64,000 bases of DNA, taken from contig LSRY02000010.1 in assembly GCA_001643675.2 (NCBI GenBank), positions 589,501 through 653,500 on the forward strand, given 5' to 3'. Source of the DNA: Monocercomonoides exilis. Its lineage: Eukaryota > Preaxostyla > Oxymonadida > Polymastigidae. Below are positions 11,173 through 22,000 of this stretch, piece by piece. The notes below the pieces were generated by a model. The model saw only the letters and a program-made list of their open reading frames with translations, made no database searches and was not told the DNA's origin. The first letter of the stretch is position 1; the number at the start of each line of letters is the position of its first letter. Both the position numbers and the translations under genes were made by a program.

Positions 11173-12413
11173 ATGTCATTGTTGACGTTTTATGCACCAA
11201 CAAAGGTTTTGAGCTATTTCACTATATGGATTATCTCAATGTTTTGTTCAAAATTTTCATCTAAAAGATAATTTTTGGACCATCCAGTATTGAACAATTA
11301 GGAAGTGAAATTCTTGATCAAGGAATACATAAGGTTCTTATCGTTCTAGGAGGTGGATCTGCAAAAGAAAACGGAGTTTATGAGCGGGTGATTAAGACCT
11401 TGAATGAAAATAAAATTGGATCCATTGAGCTGTGGGGGGTGAAACCTGATCCTGTCATTGCAAAAGTCAGAGAAGGTGTTTCACTGTGCAAAAATTATTC
11501 GTTAAACATTGATGGGGTTGTGGCAGTTGGAGGAGGAAGCGTGCTGGATTCGGCAAAAGCAATTTGTGCTGGAGCAAAAATGGAGAAAGATGTTTGGGAG
11601 GTATTTTTGGGAAAAGAACAGGCGCCTACGCAAAATCTTCCATTATTTGCAGTCTTAACCGTTTCTAATTCTGCGTCGGAGTTTAATCCAGGTGCTGTAA
11701 TGTCTGATCCGGATGGGTTGGCAAAAATGGAGGCAAATTTCGCTCATCCTGTGATAAGTGCAATTGATCCATCTGTTCAGTTTCATGTTCCGAAAAGAAA
11801 AGTTGTGAGCACTGCAACAAATGCATTTTCTCATTTAATGGAAAGTTATTTGTCCGTAGACAACAAAAATATTACAACTCGCCAAATCAACCTTGCATTG
11901 CAAAAATCATTATTTTCTTCTGTTGATCGAATTTTGAAAAATCCAGAAGATTTAGCAGCTCGAAGTGATTTTTGTTGGGTTATTTCGCTATCAGTCTGTG
12001 GTATTACTTCATTTGGCCTTTCTGGCGACTGGAATGTTCACTTTATCGAGCGCGCAGTAGAAACATTTGACTCAAAAGTCGTTCACGGGGAAGGGATTGG
12101 TGTTTTAACACTTGCATACTATCCGTGGCTGTATAAACAAGGAATGTGCAAAGAAATGTTTGCTGAATGGGCAGAAACTGTGTTTGGTGTTGCTGATGTT
12201 GAAAAAGCGTTGGACAACCTTCGCACCACATTCACACGATGGGGTGCTCCTGTTTCTTTGCAGGATATCGGGATAAAGCTAGAGGATGTTGAATCTATTG
12301 CTAAGTTAGAGCTTCAAAACAGAGCTGTCTTCGGAACTTCTCCGCTTAAGAAGCTTACTGAAGAAGAAATTATTCATATCCTGCGTATTGCTTGTGGAGT
12401 TGATGAAATCTGA
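11173..12413 (+). CDS. Iron-type (group III) alcohol dehydrogenase, butanol dehydrogenase/YqhD-like, 2 exons
   Basis: Two exons, 11173-11205 and 11268-12413, with a 62-bp intron (donor GTTTTG, acceptor AAAAG), give 392 residues, the usual length for this family. The N-terminus reads MSLLTFYAPTK, then IIFGPSSIEQLGSE, a good family start. The nucleotide-binding motif GGGSVLDSAKAI is intact. Metal-ligand positions are readable as N196, H200, H269 and H284, with spacing close to that of E. coli YqhD. However, the first ligand, normally Asp, is Asn in NAFSHLMESYL. The neighbouring substrate motif is also altered (SNSASEFNPG). The family reduces aldehydes or oxidises alcohols with NAD(P)H in the cytosol of fermentative protists. 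Either this copy uses an altered metal site or it is losing activity; the intact frame favours a functional protein. Bacterial origin by transfer is common for this family in anaerobic protists. Confidence 0.85.
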
Positions 12414-13001
12414 TTATAAGTGAATGCCTTTCTCATATTTATTTGTTTAATAAGTTTTTTTTTTATTTTTTTTTTCATTCATTTTACATGCATAATTCAA
12501 AGATGTTACGTTTATTTACGCTCTAACTTCAGTTCATTACAAGAAATCTAGCTTTATTTATTCACTTATGTTTATTTGCGCTTCAATATTTTCTTCATTT
12601 GTATCTTTTTTTTAAACAAAAAAAATTTCAATAATTATAATTCTTTGAGAACATTTCCTGAAATTTTTGCGTTTGTGTACGTTAATAAATACGATCATTC
12701 TCAAACTTATTTGATAAAACACAAAGAAAATAATGATTATAAACAGAATCATTCGAAAACGCATTAAATTCAACCAAAACTGAAAAAGAACAAAAACTTA
12801 AAAAAGAGCCTAATTCTAACTGACAATGAAAAATCATATGAACAAAATATTTGCTAAGCTTCCAACAATCAATTAATAATTGTACATCCAAAGCAATATC
12901 ACTTTTCCTATTCAACATAAAAAAAAATTAAACAAATAATAGAACAAAGGTAAATATATTTTAATGAAAATAAACAAAATTTTTTCATTTTTATATGCTT
13001 A
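12414..13001. other. Convergent 3' spacer
   Basis: This is 588 bp of AT-rich DNA between the 3' ends of the dehydrogenase (+) and the giant EEP-like gene (-). I see no gene here; it presumably holds both polyadenylation regions. Confidence 0.6.
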
Positions 13002-16000
13002 TCATTCCATCCAAAATCGATGAAAGATTGTAATAACAGGATTATACATTGAAGGCTTAGACGGAAATGCAAAAAGTGGTTGAGGAGGAGAATAAGTGGA
13101 TGAAGCATGCAAGTCAATCATCCCTTTCCTTCTAAAAGCTTCAATCAGCTGAACAAACTCCAAGCTGATCGCTGGATGAAGAACGCTGAAAGAAAGAGGC
13201 TGCAAATGTGGAGTAGATAAAATACTCTCGAAAAACGGAATTTTGCTCTCGAAAGGAAAGAAATGAGTAGACGTCGAAAAGAAAGGAGAAGCGGTTGAGG
13301 AAAACTGAGAGTAGAAAGAAGAGACATTCAGCCACGAATCGACAAAGCGTATTGGAGATTTGTATATCACAACCGGTTCATTAGGCAAATGGCATTCATT
13401 CGAGAAAAGCGTCACATGAGTATTATGGATGTCTCTTATATTTGAAGATTTTTCAAATTTTTGAAAAGAAATTGATTTTTGCAAATTCTTTCGAGAATGT
13501 TTGAAATCCTTTTGAGTGAAAAACAAAGGCTCCGATCGTCCAGTAGCTTGTAATCTATCAGACGAAATTAACGAACGAAGAGAAATGGGTTCATTCATAA
13601 TCCTCATCAATCTTTTGACTTTAGCTTTTTTTTGTTCTTTACTGCTCGTTTGAGATATCTGTTCGTGTATATTGCTGGATTGAAATTTGTGATTTGGAAT
13701 TATTTCCTTTTTCTGTATTTTTTTGCACAACCCCATTTCAACATGAATAAGTCCATTGCGCGGTTTATTTGAGTATTTTAAGTCGGAGGCATTATCGTCT
13801 TCATTTATACAGCAAAGACAATCTTTGGCAATATTTCCAGTATTTTGTTTGCTTTCTTGTTTCAACTCCATTTTCAATTCATTCACAAATTCGTTTTCTT
13901 CCTCGTTTTTTTCACTTGATTCAATGCCTTTTTCATTTAAACCATCTTCTCCACTGCTTTTATTATGATGCGAATGATCAACGTATGTAATTTTCATTGA
14001 TTGTTCAAAACTTTCAGTTTCCATTGCAAGCATAGAATCTTCAGAACACTCTTCACCTTCATCACCTTCTTCTTCTTCTTCTTCTTCTTCTCCAGAACTT
14101 TTGTTTTTCATATCCACATTTTTTTCTGTTGAAATTTCAAATAGATGATCATCATCAATTTCTTTTGTAATCGATTCATCCTTTTCTTCTTTCTTTTCAG
14201 TTTTTTCCAACGTTTTCTCTTCTTCACCAAGATCAAGAAATTCAATCCATTTGTCAAAAGAAGAAGCTAAAACTGGTACATCTACAACATTTTTCTGACA
14301 ATTATCTTTTGTTTTGCTTTCTGTGAAATAGTCCGGAAGCAAATTACTTGAAGAATCTTCATCAGATACTGTTGAAAAGAACTTGCTTGCTCTCAATTTT
14401 TCATCAATATTTTCAAAAGCCTTCTTGTTTGTCATTATTGAGTCGGAGCAAAAAGGATTAATGCTTGCATTAGCATTCACAGAATCATCTATTCTTTCTG
14501 ATGAAGGATTTTCTTTGAACTGCTGCATTGAAGCAGATAAAGGAATTGATAGATGTAACGCCTTATCAGTATCGTCATTTTCTTCTTGTTTTTTATCTTT
14601 TTCTAACGGAAAATCATTAAAAGCACTAATGAGCTTGTTTTGACTGTTCGTTTGAATCTGTTTGAGATGATGCGGTGTGCATCCATCAAATGCATATGAA
14701 GGTGCAATGATGTGTTGCTGAGAAGAAGGAAGAATGGAACTGGGCATTGGCTGTTTGCATGTGAAGAAAGACAGCCAAGACGCAAAAGAAGAGGAAGAAT
14801 CTAATTCGATTGATTTTTGAATTGGATTATTGTTTGCACTGAAAAAAGGTGCATTTAAGCGCATGAAACTATTTTTTACATCAGAATCTTGAGATTTAAT
14901 CCATAAATTTAGCTTTTCATTGTCAGAGCTCTTACAATAATAAGTATTTGTGAGATGAGATTGGATAAATGCCGAATTATTCTTCTGCATTGAAGTTAAA
15001 AATTGCAATGGAAAATTTTGGTGAGAAGCAGATTCATTTCCAGAAAGATTTAATAATGCAGATAGATCTTCTGAATGATTTCTGTCAAAGAAATCGCTAC
15101 GCTTCCGCTTTGAACGAAGAGAATGAGGTGAAAGAGAAGAAGAACGTTTCATCAAACTCACTGGATAGCAAGAAAGAGATGAAGCATCTTTTTGTTGTTT
15201 GTGAATTCTTCTAATCTTTCGAGTATTTAGATGTTCATTTGTCAAATGATTGGCAGGATAAACTATTGCTTGAATACGAGTTGAATCAAATGGTATCTTT
15301 CGAGCAGCTTCAGAAAATGGAAAGCAAGAGCCATATGTTGGTAAAACTGATTGCTTTCGAAAATTTTGCAGATTTGACAGAAGAAAGTTAGGCTCAAAAT
15401 TAAAAGCAGCATATTGCGCGCTATTTCCTTCAACTGCCAAAAGAGAAGGAACGGCAATTTTTTCACGAAGAGAATTGCGTCTTTGAAGAGAACAGATAGA
15501 AGATTTTTCAATTCCTTGCCATTGAAGAAGCGATGGAATTAGCTCATTTTCTGTGCCTGTTTCATTTTTCATCTGGAAAAGATCTGATTTTTGCTCTTTA
15601 TGTTTATATTTACTTCGCTTTTTTCTACGCTTTTTGCGAAGAGTAGTTCTTTTCGTCTCACTTTTATTACGACATTCACTTTTTCTCCTCCTTTCAATAT
15701 CTTTAACTCCTTCCTCAACCATCCTGAGCCACTGATTGTCGATTTCCAAGGCTTCTTTTCGAGAAGGCTTTCTTTTCGCAACAGAAGATTTTCTGGTTTT
15801 GTCCATAAGTTCGCATTGACACTTTCCTTTGCTTTCCTTTAAACACAATTGCTGGACAACACTTGACCACTTTAACGCTTCATGCCCATTGCTTTCCATT
15901 CCCTTTTCAGAAAAGCTAAGGACAGATGAACCAACTCCGCGAATGCCAAGATCTCCGCAAATAATAACAGGACTCAAAGAATGTGATGAATTGTTTTTTT

Positions 16001-19000
16001 CGATCATTGAATCGGGAGAAATTGGATTTGTTGTTTGTTCTGAAGAAATTGAAGAAGATCGCTGCATAACAGATGTAAGTACAACATTTCGCGGTATCTC
16101 CGATACTTTCTTGCCATAAAACGCTTCAGCACTAACCTGATTTAACCATTGTAGTCTCAGTCTTTCTTTTTCTTCTTCTATTTCTCTTATTTTCCTCTCT
16201 GCAGCTTCCATCCTTTCCTTTTCTTTGACAAGTTCCAATCGAGCCTGATGAATCCCATGAGCAAGATGCAGCATTTGGATAAACTGAACTTCTTCTCCCT
16301 GCTTCTCATCGCACAAAAGAGCATTCACAACTAAAAACTGGCTGTTTTTGAGCGTATGGCGCTGCTCAGACGACTGCACGGCACTTTGACACAGCACATC
16401 TAACTGAGAAGGTCCTAACTGAAAGTTAACATTGTTGAAGGAATGCATTCCTCTGCTTTCTTTAACAGGCGAAATGAAAGGTCTGTCAAAAGAAATTGGT
16501 ATGCAAAGCTGTGACAGAAAAGAAAGAAGATATGGATGAGGAAAAGAGATGATCAAAGGAGGCGGATTGGTGCAATCAAAAACGGAAGGAAATGTAGATT
16601 CGCAAAGTGCATCATTCAATTCTGATTCGCAATCCACAATTTTTGTTTCCCAATTCATGAACGATGAAAGATAAATTCGATGTGAAATATTTTTTGAATG
16701 ATGAGTGTTGCTAAATGAATGAGATGATGATGAAATAGACGAAGATGAGTTAATCTGACCGCACTTGCATTTAAGCACCAGAGCAAGTGGAGCGCCAAGA
16801 AGAGTCACATGGCTTTTATCAGCATCTGAAGAAAGAACATCTCTCGCTGCTTTGATCGCAGATGCAAGCGCAGCGGTCATCGCAGCAACGACAATCTGCT
16901 CACGTGCCTCTATTAACCGATTATCGCGTCTATTTTGAAGAAATCTTGCTTTTCTCTCTTGTTCTTCCATTTGAATTCTCTCTAATTTCTTTATCTCTTC
17001 AATTTCTTTTCCGCAATTTCCAATTTCTTTCTTTTTGCTAACTTGCTCTTTGCTTTTGTCGGAATGTTCTAATTTCACTGAGCATTTTCCCTCGGCATTT
17101 TTGGAAAAATTCGATTTATTTCCACTGTGCGTTTTCTCTGAATCAGTTACAAGAACTTTAGTTGAAATCTCTTTCGAATTAGACGAACTTTCTTTGGTAG
17201 CTGCCTTGTCTGTCACATCAAAAACGCTTCTTGATTGCTTTTTCTTTTTCTTTTTCTTTTTCTTCATTGCAACAATCTTCTTTTTTTCCGATTCGTCTTG
17301 TCCATTTTCAATTGCCAACACTGAAGCTTTCACTTCTTCTGAGAGAATTTCTTTCTGCTCTCCACAGATATTATCTGTTGCTTGCAATGTTGCATTAATA
17401 AATTCTGATGCTTTTGCGGTTTGCTTTTCACTGATTTCAGCTGATGAATAATGTTGGCAAGCCACATCCGTCAAAGTTGTAGGTGCAGAAATATCCGTGC
17501 AATGTTCAGGTCTCCTTTGGCTAGGCATTTGAACAAGCATTCCGATCTTCATGTTCACTTCATCAGAGTCATTAATCTCCTGTTCAAGTTCCATCTCATC
17601 CAGAATTCCACAGCGTGCCATCTTGCCGTCTATCTTCTGCATTCGTGCTTCGAAAGCTTCCCGCCTTTGATGTGCGCGCAATCTTCTCTCAGACGGTGTA
17701 AGCTTCGTTTCGTGCATCTTTTGGTTCAATGTTAACTCACGCCTTAGCAAAAAAGCAGAATTTGATTGTGATGGTTGCAATGGCAAAGGCCGAAGAGGAG
17801 AATCACAGAATGAGTCGATGCGTTGCTGTTCAGAGCGCTCAAGGAAAGTTAATGGATTTTGTGGATGATGAATTAAAGTGGTTGTTTTTTTACGTGTTTG
17901 CTCGTCAACATCAACATCACGAGCAATTTGAATGTTCGCTATGCCATTATGATCATCTTTAGTTTTGTTGCGAAGATCATCGCTTTTTCCATCCTTTTTC
18001 ATTTCATTCTCTTTCTCTATGACAATTTCCTCTTCTTCCTCGTATTCTTCCCATTCGCTTTGCTCTGAGTTTGAAGGTAATTCTTCTGGATTTTCTTTGT
18101 CTTTTTCAACTAATTCGGCTGATTGCTCCTTTTTACTATTAGCTACGCACTTTACATTGGTTTCTATTTTTTCTTTGCTTTCTATCGCTTTTTCTTTCGC
18201 CTCAATTACTTTTGCGATGATCCCTTTTTCTGCACTTTTTACTTCTTCTTTCATTCCTCCGATGTTGTATGGAATAAAATAATCTCGAAACAGCATTATT
18301 TCCCTCTCAAACATTCTCCAGTCTTCGCTTCCACATTCATTTCTGTCTATTCTTGTGATCAAATTTGGTCGGTTGAACATTAGCGCCTCGTTGACACAGC
18401 GAAGAGGAAGAGGCAGCTCACAAATAGGCAGCTTCAGCACTCCCTCATTGCCCTCTGAAGGCTCTTCGTTTCTGTTTCCTTTTTTGGAATTTGCTGCTTT
18501 TTTGTAAAATCTCTCGACAATTTTTGTGAGAACTGGGTCATGTTTGGCAGGCTCTTTCATCTCTTCTCTGATCCTCCTCATCTCTTTCACCTTCTCTTCA
18601 GCCACGCCCCGCTTCCTCCAGATTGCTATCCTCTTCTCTTCTTCTTCTGCCCTGAGCTCAGTAATTCGCCTCCTTGCGCTCTTCTTCAGCTTCCCAGTTC
18701 CCAAAATCTCAGAATATGCTCTTTCTCTGTCTTTGAGCAGCTTGTCGCGAAGTGGCGCTGCTGCAACAGCAACATCGGCTGGCAAAATAAAAGGCTCATT
18801 TTTGATTTTAATGGCGCTTTTGCGAACGTCCAGCCAGAGTCCAATTGATCTCATTGCACAAACAGCAGAAGGAGGTGTTCGTGTGGCAAGAGACGCTCTG
18901 AGCAGCTGGGAAAGAGCAGAAGAAGCCTCGTTGTTTGCAGAGGGGAGTGGGGAATGAAGATGAATGGAAGGATAATTTGAAGCAGAGGAAAGAGGTTTTC

Positions 19001-22000
19001 TAGAAGGATTTTGGTTGTTTGAAAGAAGTCTGCCTTGTGATTGGGGAGATGAAGAAGATGAGTAAGTGGATTCAGAACGGGAAGCTTTCTGTAATGAATG
19101 AGAATTCAAGCTGAAGCTTGAATCTTGATGAGAAGAAGAGGAGGAGGAGGAAAAAGATGAAGCAGGTGAAGAGGAACGAGTCATTGACGAATCCATCATT
19201 TCCAAAATGACAGGAAATGTGCTCATTTTCAGTCGGCTCCGGCGGAAGAATATGCAGTTGCACAAATCTGAATAATCAGCACTTGAAGAAGAAGAGCAGC
19301 TTTTGGCATCACATTCATCAGAAGAAGGAGAATGTAGCAGATTCTGTGTGAAAGAATCAGTAGATGATGATGCATTCTTTGAAGTATTTGTTTTTGTGGA
19401 TGAAAGAGACGAAGAAGAGATGAGGCCAAAGCAGAGATCTGCAGGGAGAACAGGTTGTGGTGGGATTAGCTCAAATATAAAGTCACTTTGAAGTTGCATT
19501 GTTGGTGAAGATAACTGCGATTCTTCTTCATGGCTCATATTCGAAGGAGAAGAGGCAGATGAAATAGAAAAAGGAATTGAGGAATTTGATTTAATGTTAT
19601 CAGATTTCTTTTTTGAATTGTGCGCATCTAAGGAAAGTGGAGAAACGCTTGTTGAACTTGAAGAACTTTGGAGCGGAGGAAATAAAGAAGAGACTGAAGA
19701 AGATGATGGCTGTGATGAAGACGGTGCACTTTGAAATTCTCGCTTTCGAAATCTCGACAAAAACGAAGAAAAAAACGGTTTTGAAGAAGATGATAACTTT
19801 GCATCAGAAGGAGACGAAGACGAAGATGAAGAATAAGAAGCAGAAAGAGGTGACTGAGGACTTTGATCTGGCATCTTCAATCGAAAAAGAGAAGACGAAG
19901 AAAGATTTGTATTCCGTGGAGATGTTTTGCATTCAGAAGCATTGTCGCCTAAAAGAGAGGCGGAAGCAGAAGACAAAGGAGACGAGCTATGAAGAAGTTT
20001 CCTTTGAGAAGAACAAAATGTTTTCTCTTTGCTTATTTGTGAGTATTTCAAAGCACGAGGGCGAATTGAAGGCGGGGTGGGTGTTTTTGTGAGGGTGAAG
20101 CGAGGAGAGGATGATGTGTGTGATGAATGACGAGGGGAAGAGTGAGGTGATGGCCCAGGTGAAAGAGAAGAGGAAGACAAGCGAGGAGAAACAGAAGAAG
20201 AATAAGGAGAGGAAGGAGTAGACAAAGAAGCAAGACGCAACGAGGGGGAGTTTGGAGATGGCTTGTGTGAATTGTGTGGTGTGGATGAAAGTGAGGAAGA
20301 TGGAATTTGAAGTGTATTGTGCTCAGAAAGAGGGCTCTGTGTGGTGGAAAGAGGAGGAGTGGAAATGGCACAGCCAGTTGAGTTTGATTGCAATTTGTCG
20401 GAAAAATCAGATTGATGATTGTTTTTTGCAGCATTTGAAATGCGATCAGTGGATAAAGATAATGTTGATGATGTCTGTTTATTTATTGTTTCATCTGAAT
20501 TTTTATTTGTGTACAAAATGGATTTCAGTTCGTTGAATGAGATGTGAAAGGAGTTTTTATCAGCATCTGCGGCTTGTTCGTTTTCTGGTTGATTCATCTT
20601 TAGATCTGAGGAAGGAGAGTGGAAAATTGAAGAATTGTGAGTTGGCGTTTTGAACGTATCAAATGAATTTGAACTTGTTTCTAACGAAGTATAACATTCA
20701 TCTTTTGAAGATGAAGAGCACAGAGAAGACGAAGAATTGTTTAAATCCTTCAAATTCTGTGTGGATGTTGCCAAAGCATTGCAACCAATTGTCTCTGAAT
20801 TGTTATCGTTTCCTTCATTTTTCGCATCGTCTTTCATCATCTGCTTCAAAAGCCTGTCAAGATGTGCATACAGCCTCATTCTATTGCTTAATCCTGTCCC
20901 CCACTTCTCTCTTTTCTGCCCCTCTCCATCTTCCGCTTCAATCCCTTTGATCAATCTTTCTCTCGCTTCCTTCGCACAGACTTCTGCCATCTTGTCTTCA
21001 AACTCTTCAATTCCATCGCTCTCTTCGTTCTTCACAGTGAAATTTCCCGCCTCTTTCTTTGAGCATATCATTTGTGCATACTTCTTCAGGCTCCCAATCG
21101 CAGTTGATTCTCTCTCATTTTCTGCCTTCCTCTTTTGCCTCTTGCGATTATCCATCTTTTCATTTCTCATCAAATTTGCCTTTAATTTTGCAACAGCAAT
21201 ATCCTTCTTTCGCTTCTGCTCCCTCTCCTTCATTCTTTCGGTCTGCGCTTTCTTCTTCCACTCCAACGCACATCCACATCTCGACGCCTCCTCTGCTGCT
21301 TCTGCTGCCTTCTGCACAGATCCACATGGCGCATTGATTGTCAAAGCAACGCCATCATATTCAGCAAAGAGGGCACGTGCCAGCCTTCCCACTCCATTCA
21401 CAGGGACACCCTGCAGACAGACAACATCTGGCAGCCTGAGGAGAATGACAGAGGAGATGAAGGCACATCGCAATGGCCAGGAAGATTCGAAGGAGGAAGA
21501 AGAGGAGGAAAAAGAGGAGGAAGAGGAAAAGGAGGAAGTGAAGGAGGATGGAAAACTGGGTGAGGAAGCTATATCTGATGTAAGTGATTGAATAATCGAG
21601 GATTCTGAAGAAGAAGAAGAAGTGGAAAAGGAAGAGGATGTGAGAGAAGAAGATAGCTTTGAGCATCTATCTGGTTCGGAAGCAGTTCTTGTGTGAAAGG
21701 AAAGTGAAGAAGAAGGACGAAAGCCAGAAATGGAATGAGGCGAAGTGGTATTTGTCATTGGGACAGAAGTTTGTTCAGGTGAACGGATTGGAGTTGAATT
21801 CTCTGAATGAAAAGCGGTTGAAGAAGGAGATGTGGATGGGAGCAATGAAAGTGAAGAAGCAGAATGAGAATTGGTTGATGGAAGTATTTTCTGGCTGAAA
21901 GGCACAGAAAGATTGCGACCAAACGGAAGATGTGCAGAAGAATGCTTAGGAGTTGACTCAGAAGATGCAGGAGAAGAGGCAGAAGAGGAAGAATGTGAAG

